Shown here one piece after another: positions 26,731-36,492 of a stretch of 64,000 nucleotides of DNA. The DNA comes from an uncultured Flavobacteriales bacterium (GTDB taxonomy: Bacteria > Bacteroidota > Bacteroidia > Flavobacteriales_E > Vicingaceae), in NCBI GenBank assembly GCA_913056345.1, contig CAJXMH010000012.1, forward strand, positions 1 through 64,000, read 5' to 3'. Below the pieces are notes generated by a model. The model made no database searches, was not told the DNA's origin, and saw only the letters and a program-made list of their open reading frames with translations. The number at the start of each line of letters is the position of its first letter. The first letter of the stretch is position 1. The translations under genes and the position numbers were made by a program.

Positions 26731-27426
26731 ATGACTTACGAAAAACGACTCAACCTCAAAGCCTGGGCAGAAGAAGATCGTCCAAGAGAGAAATTCTTAC
26801 TTAAAGGAAAAAGCAGTTTGTCAGATGCTGAGTTGATCGGTATCTTATTAGGTTCCGGCAGTCGCGATGAAACCGCGGTAGAGCTTGGTAAACGAATTTT
26901 GGCAAGTGTAGAACATCAGCTGAATACATTAGGTAAAATGGATGTAAAAGCGCTGATGGAGTTCAAAGGGATCGGAGAAGCCAAAGCCATCACCATTGCT
27001 GCGGCCATGGAATTGGGTCGACGGCGGAAAGCAGAAGAAATCATAGAAAAACCTAAGATCACCTCCTCCCAAACCGCTTACCAACAAATAGCCGACGTTT
27101 TAGAAGATTTACCGCATGAAGAATTTTGGGTTTTGTTGTTGAACCGCGCCAACCAACTTATTGAGAAACGCAATGTTTCTAAAGGCGGAGTAAGCGGCAC
27201 GGTAGCTGATGCCAAGCTGATTTTTAAGCCTGCCATAGAGAAACTAGCCTCTTCCATCATTATCTGCCACAATCATCCTTCAGGAAACTTGAAAGCCAGT
27301 CAAGCGGATCTTAAACTGACTCAAAAAATAGTGGAAGCAGGAAAAACTTTAGATATTGCCGTGCTTGATCACCTTATTGTGGGGAATCAAGCTTACCTTA
27401 GCCTCGCTGATGAAGGTCTAATGTAG
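26731..27426 (+). CDS. radC: RadC family JAB-domain protein
   Basis: A 231-aa protein. The N-terminal helix-hairpin-helix region (LMEFKGIGEAKAITIAAAMELG) is followed by an MPN/JAB metal site: His180 and His182 in HNHPSG and Asp193 in SQAD. RadC was once linked to DNA repair, but its real function is uncertain. The length is normal. The polysaccharide deacetylase gene starts 4 bp after the stop. Confidence 0.92.
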   Translation: MTYEKRLNLKAWAEEDRPREKFLLKGKSSLSDAELIGILLGSGSRDETAVELGKRILASVEHQLNTLGKMDVKALMEFKGIGEAKAITIAAAMELGRRRKAEEIIEKPKITSSQTAYQQIADVLEDLPHEEFWVLLLNRANQLIEKRNVSKGGVSGTVADAKLIFKPAIEKLASSIIICHNHPSGNLKASQADLKLTQKIVEAGKTLDIAVLDHLIVGNQAYLSLADEGLM

Positions 27427-27429
27427 AGC

Positions 27430-28737
27430 ATGTTATTAATTTATCTTTCGCAACTTACTCCCCGAAACCGTTATTTATTCAAGACGGCTTTCAACGTTTT
27501 TTTACAGCTTGACGACTATAAGTTAACTTCTGATAGTGAAGAGTTTATGGCATATTTAGGACCTAAGTTTTCCTATGCAAAAAAACCTATTGCTGATGAG
27601 TTGTTCTTTGAAGCTTATGGTTTATTGGAAAGTCGTGGCATTAAGGAACAAAGTATAAATTGTTTAGAATATCAAGAAGTGAAAACCCTCTTTCAAGTTT
27701 CAACTGGGGCTTTACCTTATGATGCTTTTTCTGCTGCTTTTTACTTACTCAGCAGATACGAAGAGTATCTCCCGCATTTAAGAGACAAATATGATCGCTT
27801 TACCATAAATGAAAGTTTAGCTTATCAGCACGGCTTTATTCAACAGGCGGTGGTAGATCGCTGGTTTTTGCAAGTAAAGTCAGTTTTAGTAAAAGAGTTT
27901 CCTGAACTTCCTTTTAAAGAACGAAAATACCGCTACTTGCCGACCTTTGATATTGATAATGCTTATGCTTTCCGTCAAAAGGGATTTATCCGTATTTTGG
28001 GCTCATTGTTAAAGCAAGTCTCTAAGTTTGATCTAAAGCAGCTGCAAAAACAAATTTCAGTGCTGATTGGCAAACGCAAAGACCCCTTTGATACGTTTAA
28101 TTACCAGCTTAATATTCAAAAGAAGTACAAGCTCAAACCCATCTATTTTTTTCTACTTGCAGATTATGGTTTAAACGATAAAAACCTCTCTCACGAAAAC
28201 CGGCACTTTCAGTCGCTCGTCAAATCAATTGCTGACTATGCTGAGGTCGGAATCCATCCATCATATGGCTCCAATAAACAAAAAGGGAAGTTAGCGCAGG
28301 AGATCAGGCGATTGGAGCGAACCGTAAAACGAGACATTCACCGCAGCCGTCAGCACTTTTTGAAATTAAGCTTGCCTGAGACCTACCGTAATTTAATAGA
28401 AGCAGACATACACGAGGATTACACCATGGGTTTTGCGGGAAATCTTGGCTTCAGAGCAGGGACTTGCACCCCTTATCCTTTTTACGACCTTGATGAAGAA
28501 GTAGAATGCAAACTCACCATTTACCCCTTTCAATTGATGGAAGCTACCTTTAAATATTATTTAAAAGTTTCACCTGAAAAGGCACTTGAGCTTTTAAAGC
28601 CAATAATAGATGAAGTAAAGGCTGTTAAAGGTACTTTTATAAGTCTTTGGCACAATGAAAGTCTAAGCAATGAAGATGAGTGGGAGGGTTGGAGAAACGT
28701 TTATGAAGGCATGGTAGCCTACGCTATTGAAAAATGA
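27430..28737 (+). CDS. Polysaccharide deacetylase family protein
   Basis: A 435-aa protein with a Bacteroidota-type N-terminal domain (residues about 1-160, DUF7033-like) ahead of a NodB-type deacetylase region. The metal and catalytic motifs are partly visible: YLPTFDIDNAYAF (the Asp pair), VGIHPSYGSN (His) and the later GFRAGTCTPYPF (Arg). Family members deacetylate N-acetyl sugars in cell-surface polysaccharides. No signal peptide is seen, so action in the cytoplasm or at the membrane is possible. It is probably co-transcribed with radC, though no functional link is evident. Confidence 0.82.
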   Translation: MLLIYLSQLTPRNRYLFKTAFNVFLQLDDYKLTSDSEEFMAYLGPKFSYAKKPIADELFFEAYGLLESRGIKEQSINCLEYQEVKTLFQVSTGALPYDAFSAAFYLLSRYEEYLPHLRDKYDRFTINESLAYQHGFIQQAVVDRWFLQVKSVLVKEFPELPFKERKYRYLPTFDIDNAYAFRQKGFIRILGSLLKQVSKFDLKQLQKQISVLIGKRKDPFDTFNYQLNIQKKYKLKPIYFFLLADYGLNDKNLSHENRHFQSLVKSIADYAEVGIHPSYGSNKQKGKLAQEIRRLERTVKRDIHRSRQHFLKLSLPETYRNLIEADIHEDYTMGFAGNLGFRAGTCTPYPFYDLDEEVECKLTIYPFQLMEATFKYYLKVSPEKALELLKPIIDEVKAVKGTFISLWHNESLSNEDEWEGWRNVYEGMVAYAIEK

Positions 28738-28789
28738 TTTTGATTGCCGTTGAAAACCGCTAAATTTAACCTCTCTAAAAATTAGCTGA

Positions 28790-29446
28790 ATGAATCAAGT
28801 GCACATCCTTACTGAAGAAAATAACTCTGTCTTAAGTCAATTTATTGCGGAGATAAGAGACGTTGAGATACAGAAAGATAGAATGCGTTTTCGAAGAAAT
28901 TTAGAGCGTGCAGGTGAGTTGTTTGCTTATGAGATCTCCAAAACCTTAGCCTACAAAAAGACCGAGATTACCACGCCTTTAGGAGTTTCTGATGAGCAGC
29001 TTATCCAAGAGCAACCGGTTTTGGTTACAATTTTGCGTGCAGGATTGCCCCTTCATCAAGGATTGCTTAACTACTTAGATCATGCTGATAACGGCTATAT
29101 TTCGGCTTACCGAAAACATCATAAAGACGGCACCTTTGATATTGAGTTGGAGTATTTGGCATGTCCTTCACTAGAAGGCCGAACGGTGATTCTCTGTGAT
29201 CCAATGCTTGCAAGCGGTTCATCTATGGTGCTGGCTTACAAGGCCCTTCTATCAAAAGGAAAGCCCAAGCATTGTCATGTAGTTTCCCTTATAGGGAGCA
29301 GCGAAGGTTTAGAATACACAAAGAAAAACCTTCCTGAAAATGCAACTATTTGGCTAGGCGCCCTCGATCATGAAATGACTGCCCAAAGCTATATTGTTCC
29401 GGGCTTGGGAGATGCAGGTGATCTGGCTTTCGGTACCAAGGAGTAA
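28790..29446 (+). CDS. upp: Uracil phosphoribosyltransferase
   Basis: A 218-aa enzyme of pyrimidine salvage that makes UMP from uracil and PRPP. The PRPP loop is ILCDPMLASGSSM. The uracil-binding end is GLGDAGDLAFGTKE. Length and motif order match the family. It starts a run of closely packed + strand genes; the next start lies 2 bp after its stop. Confidence 0.93.
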   Translation: MNQVHILTEENNSVLSQFIAEIRDVEIQKDRMRFRRNLERAGELFAYEISKTLAYKKTEITTPLGVSDEQLIQEQPVLVTILRAGLPLHQGLLNYLDHADNGYISAYRKHHKDGTFDIELEYLACPSLEGRTVILCDPMLASGSSMVLAYKALLSKGKPKHCHVVSLIGSSEGLEYTKKNLPENATIWLGALDHEMTAQSYIVPGLGDAGDLAFGTKE

Positions 29447-29448
29447 GT

Positions 29449-29883
29449 ATGCTGGAATTCAGCAAGGTATTGGGCCTATTGATTTTTAGCGCTCTCAAGT
29501 TTTTTTTAGCACCTTCAGCAGCGGTTATTGCGGGTTACACTTTCTGGGAAACTTTTCTGATCACGAGCTCAGGCGGATTATTGGGGTTTTTACTTTTTTT
29601 TAAATTCGGTGAGGTTTTGCAAAGAGGTTTCAAACTGATCATAAAAGCTAAACCAAAAAAGCGCTTTTCCAAAAGAAATAAAATGATCGTTAAACTAAAA
29701 CGCCGCTATGGGTTGTGGGGTTTGGCCATTTTAACACCTTTTTTATTAGGAGTACCCTTAGGAGCATTTTTGGCATCAGCCTATTATCGAAAACAAAAGG
29801 GTGCACTTTGGGTATTCTTTAGCTTTATCCTTCTGTGGTCATTTATTCTAACCTACTTTAGTGTATTCATTAAAACAACTTGA
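29449..29883 (+). CDS. Small integral membrane protein
   Basis: A 144-aa protein with about four hydrophobic segments and a basic middle stretch (KAKPKKRFSKRNKMIVKLKRR). The motif YGLWGLAILTPFLLGVPLGAFLA recalls small membrane proteins of the COG2426/DedA-like kind, but I cannot assign it. It overlaps the next gene by 4 bp and follows upp by 2 bp, so it lies in the same operon. Confidence 0.7.
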   Translation: MLEFSKVLGLLIFSALKFFLAPSAAVIAGYTFWETFLITSSGGLLGFLLFFKFGEVLQRGFKLIIKAKPKKRFSKRNKMIVKLKRRYGLWGLAILTPFLLGVPLGAFLASAYYRKQKGALWVFFSFILLWSFILTYFSVFIKTT

Positions 29884-30581
29884 TGCAAGCAAAAAGTTAC
29901 AAGCATTTATTTTTCGACCTTGATCGAACCCTTTGGGATTTTAACCGCAACTCAGCCGAAGCTATCGAGGAGCTTTTTTACAAGCATAAGTTAGACCAGA
30001 AATTGAGCGTAGAGTTTCCTGATTTTTTCAAGGTCTACAGCTTTATCAATGATGAGCTGTGGGCGCAATACCGTAAAGGAGAAGTGGTTAAAGATGAATT
30101 GCGGCAACAACGTTATTTATTGAGTTTCCAGCATTTTGGTTATGACGATGCCCCTTTGGCTTTGCAATTTAATGATGAGTATGTGAGCACCTCTTCATCA
30201 AAAACGCATTTATTGCCTCATGCTATAGAGGTTTTAGAGTATTTAAAGCAGAAGTATAACTTGCACATTATCACCAATGGTTTTGTAGAAGCACAAAATG
30301 TAAAATTGGATAATTGTGATATTCGAAAATATTTTACCACCATAATCATATCAGATGGGATGGGTTTCCGAAAACCTGACAAACGGATTTTTCACCACGC
30401 GATGAAAGAGGCAGGAGCAAAGTCGGCCAATAGTTTAATGATTGGGGACGACTACGGGCCTGATGTAATTGGCGCGAAAGCAGTGGGTATGGATCAAGTT
30501 TATCTTTGTGCAAAGCCTGTTTCAGGTCAAATAGCGACCTTTACTATTGCAAACCTAAAAGAACTGCTAGATATCCTTTAA
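29880..30581 (+). CDS. YjjG-like noncanonical pyrimidine nucleotidase (HAD family)
   Basis: A 233-aa HAD hydrolase. Motif I is FFDLDRTLWDF (Asp13, Asp15), motif II IITNGF, motif III around GFRKPDKRIF, and motif IV MIGDDYGPDV. The LDRTLWDF variant and the overall length fit the YjjG group, which dephosphorylates abnormal pyrimidine nucleotides. Its position after upp in the operon is consistent with pyrimidine handling. Confidence 0.85.
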   Translation: MMQAKSYKHLFFDLDRTLWDFNRNSAEAIEELFYKHKLDQKLSVEFPDFFKVYSFINDELWAQYRKGEVVKDELRQQRYLLSFQHFGYDDAPLALQFNDEYVSTSSSKTHLLPHAIEVLEYLKQKYNLHIITNGFVEAQNVKLDNCDIRKYFTTIIISDGMGFRKPDKRIFHHAMKEAGAKSANSLMIGDDYGPDVIGAKAVGMDQVYLCAKPVSGQIATFTIANLKELLDIL

Positions 30582-30622
30582 AAGGGGCGAACAAATTGCA
30601 AAAATTAGCGGTTGAAAAATCA

Positions 30623-31723
30623 ATGAAAGAAGAGAAAACACTTAAGATCGATGAGGCATGGGCAAAACAAAAGCCCTTTCATTTTTTTGGTCCTTGCAGT
30701 GCCGAAAGTCCTGAGCAACTAGCGGCAACCGCCAAGCAAGTAGCTGATATTGAAAATAATATCTTTAGAGCAGGAGTTTGGAAACCAAGAACCCGACCTG
30801 ATAGCTTTCAAGGTATTGGAGAAGATGCCTTGAGTTGGTTGAGCGAAATAAAAGCTGAATATAACTTAAAGGTTGCAACAGAAGTAGCCCACCCTGACCA
30901 TTTAGAGAAGGCTTTAAAGGCTGAGATCGATGTACTTTGGATTGGAGCAAGAACAACGGTTAACCCATTTACGGTGCAAGCTTTAGCTGATGCGTTGCAA
31001 GGAGTAGATGTTCCTATTTTTATAAAAAACCCCATTAATCCTGATTTGAGTTTGTGGATAGGAGCACTGGAGCGAATTAACAAAGCAGGAATTACTAAGC
31101 TTGGAGCCATTCATCGTGGCTTCCACTTAAACGACAATGGGCCGTACCGCAATATGCCTAACTGGAATTTAGCAGTTCAACTAAAGGCTGCTTACCCTAA
31201 TTTACCGCTGGTTTGCGATGCAAGTCACATCAGTGGTAGACCCAAACTCATTCCACAAGTGGCTCAAAAAGCACTTGATCTTGACATGGATGGTTTAATG
31301 ATCGAGACTCATCACAAACCCGATCATGCCCTGAGCGACAAGCAACAGCAGGTGACACCTAAGCAGTTAAAAATTATTTTACATGAGTTAGTAGAAAAGA
31401 AGTCTGCTTGCTTTGATCAGGAGTTTCAGAGTCAATTGGAACTCTTGAGAGCCAAGATTGATAAGGTAGATGATGACTTAATGGATCGGCTTGCTCATCG
31501 AATGGAGATTGTAAAGCAAATTGGCAAATACAAGAAAGAAAATCAGGTGACCATCCTGCAATTAGAGCGCTGGAAGGAAATAATGGATCGTGCGCTTAAA
31601 CTTGGAGATGCTCTTGGAGTGGAGGGTGATTTTATCAAGGATTTTTACAATGCCATACACGATGAATCCATTCGTCAACAAACCTTGATTCAAAATCAAT
31701 CCCATGATAGCCAAGACGCCTAA
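30623..31723 (+). CDS. Bifunctional DAHP synthase/chorismate mutase
   Basis: A 366-aa enzyme serving two steps of aromatic amino-acid synthesis. Residues about 1-265 are a class I-beta DAHP synthase: FFGPCSAES, GVWKPRTRPDSFQG, LWIGARTTVNPF, GAIHRGFH and CDASHISG. Residues about 280-360 are an AroQ-type chorismate mutase (LRAKIDKVDDDLMDRLAHRMEIVKQIGKYK). Here the mutase is C-terminal, the common Bacteroidota order and the reverse of Bacillus AroA. I place the start at the ATG at 30623 because the frame upstream lies inside the phosphatase gene. It overlaps the next gene by 20 bp. Confidence 0.9.
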   Translation: MKEEKTLKIDEAWAKQKPFHFFGPCSAESPEQLAATAKQVADIENNIFRAGVWKPRTRPDSFQGIGEDALSWLSEIKAEYNLKVATEVAHPDHLEKALKAEIDVLWIGARTTVNPFTVQALADALQGVDVPIFIKNPINPDLSLWIGALERINKAGITKLGAIHRGFHLNDNGPYRNMPNWNLAVQLKAAYPNLPLVCDASHISGRPKLIPQVAQKALDLDMDGLMIETHHKPDHALSDKQQQVTPKQLKIILHELVEKKSACFDQEFQSQLELLRAKIDKVDDDLMDRLAHRMEIVKQIGKYKKENQVTILQLERWKEIMDRALKLGDALGVEGDFIKDFYNAIHDESIRQQTLIQNQSHDSQDA

Positions 31724-32027
31724 GCCTCCTTATTATGCGGTGATCTTTACCTCAGTTTTGATTGAAGACACGGAGGAGTATCAAAAAGTATCTGCCGACT
31801 TAGAAGCCTTGGCTGAAAAACAAGACGGATTTTTGGGTTTCGAAGCAGCGCGCTCAGGGCTTGGCTTGTTTATTTCCTATTGGAAAGATGAGGAAGCCAT
31901 TCAGAATTGGAAAGCTGTGGCTAGTCATGAGATAGCTCAAAAGAGGGGCAGGGAAGAGTGGTATGATAAATTTCAGGTTCGGGTAGCGAAAGTGGAACGA
32001 GCTTATGGTTTTGAAAAAGATAGTTAA
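31704..32027 (+). CDS. Antibiotic biosynthesis monooxygenase (ABM) fold protein
   Basis: A 107-aa dimeric alpha-beta barrel-type protein. YYAVIFTSVLIEDTEEYQKV, GFLGFEAARS and ISYWKDEEAIQNWK are the usual ABM-superfamily strands and helices. These small proteins include heme-degrading and quinol monooxygenases, but many are uncharacterised, so no substrate is assigned. The start lies 20 bp inside the end of the DAHP synthase gene, which makes co-expression likely. Confidence 0.75.
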   Translation: MIAKTPKPPYYAVIFTSVLIEDTEEYQKVSADLEALAEKQDGFLGFEAARSGLGLFISYWKDEEAIQNWKAVASHEIAQKRGREEWYDKFQVRVAKVERAYGFEKDS

Positions 32028-32086
32028 TTAGGATTTCAAAGTTTAGTTAACGCAGGTAGGATTTCGTAAAACTTTTTCCCTTCTGT

Positions 32087-32746
32087 TTAATCAAATTCGG
32101 CAATCACTGTTTCGCCACCAATAACCTTATCGTTTATATTGGCTTTTATTTCACAGTCAAGAGGTAGGAAGAGGTCTACCCGCGAGCCAAATTTAATGAA
32201 GCCACATTCAGCGGATTGTTCCACCTTTTCATTTTCCTTGCCGTAAAACACAATACGACGGGCCAAAGCGCCAGCAATCTGTCGGAATAAAACACTTCTT
32301 CCTTTAGCATCTTCAACCACAACAGTAGTTCTTTCATTGTCAGTAGAAGATTTTGGATGCCAAGCTACCAAGTATTTACCGGGGTGGTATTTAAAATACT
32401 TTATAATTCCACCAATAGGGTAGCGGTTGTTGTGCACATTTAGTGGCGACATGAAAATGGAAATCTGCTTGCGCTTTTCATTCAAGTATTCGGTTTCTTC
32501 TGCTTCTTCGATCACCACAACCTTTCCATCACAAGGTGAAATAATCTGCTTCTCATTAACGACTAAATTCTTTTTGGGATCTCTGAAAAATTGCAGAATC
32601 ATGGTCAAGAGGAAGAGACTGATCGCGTAAGCCAGGTATTGAATGATCGGGTACTCAGAAGCAAATACATTAGCAAGCAGAGAGATGGCAATGCCAAATA
32701 CTACCACTACCACTAAACTTGCTCCTCCTTCTTTGTGAAATTTCAT
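32087..32746 (-). CDS. psd: Phosphatidylserine decarboxylase proenzyme
   Basis: A 219-aa enzyme of the short Psd class that makes phosphatidylethanolamine. Two N-terminal hydrophobic segments anchor it. The self-cleavage site that creates the pyruvoyl group is Gly187-Ser188 in KFGSRVD. VHNNRYPIGG is the conserved His motif. It is the last gene of the rsfS-ftsH-DUF2007-cdsA-psd run, next to cdsA, which supplies CDP-diacylglycerol for the same pathway. Confidence 0.92.
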   Translation of the reverse strand: MKFHKEGGASLVVVVVFGIAISLLANVFASEYPIIQYLAYAISLFLLTMILQFFRDPKKNLVVNEKQIISPCDGKVVVIEEAEETEYLNEKRKQISIFMSPLNVHNNRYPIGGIIKYFKYHPGKYLVAWHPKSSTDNERTTVVVEDAKGRSVLFRQIAGALARRIVFYGKENEKVEQSAECGFIKFGSRVDLFLPLDCEIKANINDKVIGGETVIAEFD

Positions 32747-32767
32747 AATGATTCAAAAATAGTGAAT

Positions 32768-33601
32768 CTATTGCCAGATTGATACGAGCTTTAAAAAAGT
32801 GTAAACCATAGGAGCTGATATAAAGATTCCATCAAAACGATCTAGCACACCACCATGCCCTGGCAGTAATTTACCTGAGTCTTTAATGTCTAAACTGCGT
32901 TTGAATAAGGATTCTACTAGATCTCCTAAGGAGCCAAATAGCACCACTATAGCTGCAATAGATAGCCATAGTGTTAGCGAGATAGTGGGAAACATAAGCG
33001 AATTTACATAACCAATTGCTAGCCCACTTATTGCTCCTCCAATACTGCCTTCCCAAGTCTTTTTAGGTGATATACGGGGAAATAATTTGTTACGGCCAAG
33101 GCTTCTTCCTACAAAATAAGCACCTGTGTCATTAGCCCAAAGTACAAAAAAGTAACCGATCAAAATTTCATAACTGTAGGTATTGCCATAAGAGAGGTCT
33201 TTGAAATAAGCTAACTCATGCAAGAGGGTAATGGGAACAGCAATGTAGATGATTCCCAAAAGAGTATTCGCAATATTAGGAATAGGTTGTGGACGGTTCC
33301 GGTATAGCTCAACAATAAAAATGATGAATACTATGGGAACTAGTAAAACCATCACATCAAGGTTCAAATTGATGATCTTAGAGAGTACTGAAATGGTAAA
33401 AAACAGAAGACCGGCAATCATACCAATATTCCTTTGCGGTTTTACTTTAGTCGGCTTGAAGAAAGCGTAAAATTCTCTTTGGCAAAGCAAGATCATTCCA
33501 AAAAAGAGTATAGATGATGCATATTCGCTCTGGATAATGGCGCCTAGCAACACCACCACAAAAACGACACTAGTAAGAATTCTTTCGGTAAGGTTTGTCA
33601 A
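32768..33601 (-). CDS. cdsA: Phosphatidate cytidylyltransferase
   Basis: A 277-aa polytopic membrane enzyme that makes CDP-diacylglycerol from phosphatidate and CTP. The C-terminal signature KRSLDIKDSGKLLPGHGG, followed by LDRFDG, is the CDS family motif, and SPKKTWEGSIGG precedes it. It overlaps the DUF2007 gene by 4 bp and is followed by psd, so phospholipid synthesis genes are grouped here. Confidence 0.93.
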   Translation of the reverse strand: MTNLTERILTSVVFVVVLLGAIIQSEYASSILFFGMILLCQREFYAFFKPTKVKPQRNIGMIAGLLFFTISVLSKIINLNLDVMVLLVPIVFIIFIVELYRNRPQPIPNIANTLLGIIYIAVPITLLHELAYFKDLSYGNTYSYEILIGYFFVLWANDTGAYFVGRSLGRNKLFPRISPKKTWEGSIGGAISGLAIGYVNSLMFPTISLTLWLSIAAIVVLFGSLGDLVESLFKRSLDIKDSGKLLPGHGGVLDRFDGIFISAPMVYTFLKLVSIWQ

Positions 33602-33807
33602 AACTCTGTTTTAGAAATCAGGTGCTTGGCTTTTAAAACATCCTCCCGGTTAACGTACAACTCAATTTCTCCAAATATGGGAGAATACATAGAGTCTTGT
33701 TTATTCACCACTACCGTTTGAATGCTTTCCTTTTCTAGAATTCCTTTAACTAATTCAACTAAATAGGAAGCTTTTGTACTAAATACTTTAACCCATTCAA
33801 TTTGCAT
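33598..33807 (-). CDS. DUF2007 family small protein
   Basis: A 69-aa protein with the ACT-like DUF2007 pattern: WVKVFSTKASYLVELVKGILEKESI, then VVNKQDS and a C-terminal VNREDVLKAKHLI. Members have been suggested to sense or bind small ligands, without proof. It lies between ftsH and cdsA, overlapping cdsA by 4 bp. That placement recurs in Bacteroidota, as far as I recall. Confidence 0.8.
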   Translation of the reverse strand: MQIEWVKVFSTKASYLVELVKGILEKESIQTVVVNKQDSMYSPIFGEIELYVNREDVLKAKHLISKTEF

Positions 33808-33821
33808 GGGTTAAAAGTAAT

Positions 33822-36023
33822 TCAATTAATGGAATTTTTTTCCTCTGAAGTAATTTCCTCCTCATCCTTCTTACTGGATTTAGCATCTTCGCTTTCACCC
33901 TTCCCATTAGCGGCTGTTTCTTCCTTTTTTTCTTTGTTTTCAGTTTCTGCTAATTTTTGGTCGGGCGACTTGCTTTGTTCTTGCTTTGCTCTGGCTATAT
34001 CTGCCTGATCTTCCTCCTTCATATTTGCCTTAAGCAATTCTTCTGATCTACTTTCATCTTCGTAGGCGCGCTTCCCAAATATCTTCTCTAAGTCATCTTT
34101 AAAGATCACTTCCTTTTCAAGTAAAAGCTCAGCTAACTCTTTGAGATGGTCTTGGTTGTCTTCTAAGATCTTTTTGGTTCTTTTATAAGCCTCGTCGACC
34201 ATTTTCTTAACCTCTTGGTCAATTTTTTCGGCTGTTTTTTCAGAATAAGGTTTTTGAAAGCTGTATTCATTTTGGCCACTCGAATCGTAGAAACTGATAT
34301 TTCCAATTTCATCATTTAAACCATAAACTGAAACCATTGCATATGCTTGCTTGGTTATCTTTTCAAGGTCACTCAAGGCGCCTGTAGAAACCTTTCCAAA
34401 GGTGATTTCTTCTGCTGCTCTTCCTCCAAGTGCTGCGCACATTTCGTCAAGCATTTGCTCTTTGGTGGTGATTTGACGCTCTTCAGGCAAGTACCATGCA
34501 GCTCCCAAACTTCTACCCCTTGGTACGATTGTTACTTTCACTAGAGGTGAAGCGTAGCGTGTTAGCCAGCTCACTGCCGCATGACCTGCCTCATGATAAG
34601 CAATGGTTTTCTTTTCTTCTTTGGTTATGATCTTGTTTTTCTTTTCTAAACCGCCAATCACTCTGTCTACTGCGTCAATAAAATCTTGCTGAACGATCTT
34701 TTTCTTTTTCTTTCTTGCTGCGATCAAAGCGGATTCGTTACAAATATTGGCAATATCTGCTCCTGAAAAACCTGGAGTTTGCTTTCCTAAGAAAGTTAAG
34801 TCTACAGAATCATCAATTTTAAGAGGCTTAACATGTACCTTGAAAATTTCAATACGCTCTTTAAGGTCAGGTAGATCAACGTGGATTTGTCGGTCAAATC
34901 TTCCTGGACGAAGCAAAGCACGGTCTAATACTTCAGCGCGGTTAGTTGCGGCAAGTAAGATTACTCCGCTGTTTGTGCCAAAACCATCCATTTCTGTTAA
35001 TAGCTGATTTAGAGTGTTTTCTCTCTCATCATTACCACCTTGAGCCATGCTTTTACCTCTTGCTCTACCAATGGCATCAATTTCATCAATAAACACGATG
35101 GCAGGCGCTTTTTCTTTTGCTTGTTTAAATAAGTCTCGCACACGAGAAGCTCCGACCCCTACAAACATTTCAACAAAATCGGAACCACTTAAGCTGAAAA
35201 AAGGTACTTGTGCTTCTCCGGCAACTGCTTTTGCAATTAAAGTTTTTCCTGTACCAGGAGGTCCTACAAGTAGCGCTCCTTTTGGAATTTTTGCTCCTAA
35301 CTCAGTGTAGCGTTTGGGGTTTTTCAAGAATTCAACAATCTCTTCAATTTCGGCTTTTGCTTCTTCAAGTCCTGCCACATCGTCAAAACTAATATTAACG
35401 TTCTTAGCTTTATCAAAAAGAGTGGCTTTGGATTTACCTATGTTGAAAATCTGGCCTCCCGGTCCTCCTGATCCTCCAGTCATTCTTCGCATTATAAATA
35501 CCCAGAATCCAATTATTAAGGCAATTGGAAGTAACCAGCCAATTAGTTCACCAGCCCAATTACTTCTTGTTTCATAATCTGGCCTAACCTGCTTGTCCTC
35601 TGGTAGGTTTTCATATACACGGTTCAAGTCACTGTTAAATTGGTCTATGGTGCCAATTTTTAAATAGAAGTGCGGCCCCTGACTACCCATAGCACCAATG
35701 CCGTTTTCACGAACAGCTTTATATTTTTCTTGCTGCAGGGCTTGTCCTTTAATAAATATTTCTACTCGAGAATCATTACCCGTAGTGACTACAAGTAAAC
35801 GCTCTACCTCCCCAGTTTTTATCATGCTGTCTACAAACTTGTTCCAGCTTACTTTTTTCTCTCCACCGCTAAATTGAAATAAGTTTAGGCCGATTAGCAC
35901 TACTCCTATAATGGCGTAGATCCAATAAAAATTAAAATTCTTTTTTGGTCCACCCCCTTTGTTTCCACCAGTTTTACTTTTACTAGTAGTTCTTTTTTGT
36001 GTTGTTTTCTTTTGTTCTGGCAT
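33822..36023 (-). CDS. ftsH: ATP-dependent zinc metalloprotease FtsH
   Basis: A 733-aa inner-membrane AAA protease for quality control of membrane proteins. Transmembrane segments lie at about 32-51 and 160-178 with a periplasmic domain between. The AAA module has Walker A GPPGTGKT (254-261), Walker B FIDEID (311-316) and the second region of homology ([20 protein letters not shown]). The zinc site is HEAGH (477-481) with Asp552 as the likely third ligand. The N-terminal 30 residues are Lys/Thr-rich and the last 75 or so form a charged Lys/Glu tail. It starts 8 bp after the rsfS stop. Confidence 0.96.
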   Translation of the reverse strand: MPEQKKTTQKRTTSKSKTGGNKGGGPKKNFNFYWIYAIIGVVLIGLNLFQFSGGEKKVSWNKFVDSMIKTGEVERLLVVTTGNDSRVEIFIKGQALQQEKYKAVRENGIGAMGSQGPHFYLKIGTIDQFNSDLNRVYENLPEDKQVRPDYETRSNWAGELIGWLLPIALIIGFWVFIMRRMTGGSGGPGGQIFNIGKSKATLFDKAKNVNISFDDVAGLEEAKAEIEEIVEFLKNPKRYTELGAKIPKGALLVGPPGTGKTLIAKAVAGEAQVPFFSLSGSDFVEMFVGVGASRVRDLFKQAKEKAPAIVFIDEIDAIGRARGKSMAQGGNDERENTLNQLLTEMDGFGTNSGVILLAATNRAEVLDRALLRPGRFDRQIHVDLPDLKERIEIFKVHVKPLKIDDSVDLTFLGKQTPGFSGADIANICNESALIAARKKKKKIVQQDFIDAVDRVIGGLEKKNKIITKEEKKTIAYHEAGHAAVSWLTRYASPLVKVTIVPRGRSLGAAWYLPEERQITTKEQMLDEMCAALGGRAAEEITFGKVSTGALSDLEKITKQAYAMVSVYGLNDEIGNISFYDSSGQNEYSFQKPYSEKTAEKIDQEVKKMVDEAYKRTKKILEDNQDHLKELAELLLEKEVIFKDDLEKIFGKRAYEDESRSEELLKANMKEEDQADIARAKQEQSKSPDQKLAETENKEKKEETAANGKGESEDAKSSKKDEEEITSEEKNSIN

Positions 36024-36031
36024 TTCTTTCT

Positions 36032-36409
36032 TTAGTTTATCGCTTCAATCTGCTTCGTATCTGCATCAGCCCAAAGGCCTTCAAGGTTATAATGGGCTCG
36101 TTTATCTTTCTGAAAAACATGAGCAACTACATTAACGTAGTCTAACAACACCCATTCTAGGTTCGAAGTTCCCTCAATGTGCCAAGGTTTTTCTCCTAAG
36201 GCTTTTCTCACCTCTTCTTCAATTGAATCTTTAATGGCATCAACCTGAGTATTAGAGTTCCCCTCACAGATTACAAAAAAATCTGTAACGGCTCCGTCTA
36301 CTGTTTGCAAGTCTAGAACAACAATGTTTTCCCCTTTTTTTTCTTGTATCCCTTTAATTATACATGCTGACAATTCGTCTGATTTTTCTGGATTGTTGTT
36401 TTTAGCCAT
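36032..36409 (-). CDS. rsfS: Ribosome silencing factor RsfS
   Basis: A 125-aa protein of the RsfS/Iojap family that binds ribosomal protein uL14 and blocks subunit joining in starved cells. VVLDLQTVDGAVTDFFVICEGNSNTQVDAI and the end LLDYVNVVAHVFQKDKRAHYNLEGLWADA are typical. It is the first gene of the operon leading to ftsH, cdsA and psd. A - strand -7 element, TACTTTTG (36439-36432), lies 23 bp upstream of its start. Confidence 0.92.
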   Translation of the reverse strand: MAKNNNPEKSDELSACIIKGIQEKKGENIVVLDLQTVDGAVTDFFVICEGNSNTQVDAIKDSIEEEVRKALGEKPWHIEGTSNLEWVLLDYVNVVAHVFQKDKRAHYNLEGLWADADTKQIEAIN

Positions 36410-36492
36410 ATATTCGTTTACAAATTTGGTGCAAAAGTAAGCAAATCAATGTTCCGCTAAGTTGCGGATTTACTTGCCTTTCCTTTTAATAA

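Noticed and set aside
30506-30622. The longer N terminus for the DAHP synthase gene
   Set aside because: Those 39 codons lie mostly within the phosphatase gene and look non-protein-like (many Cys and Arg). The ATG at 30623 gives a normal N terminus.
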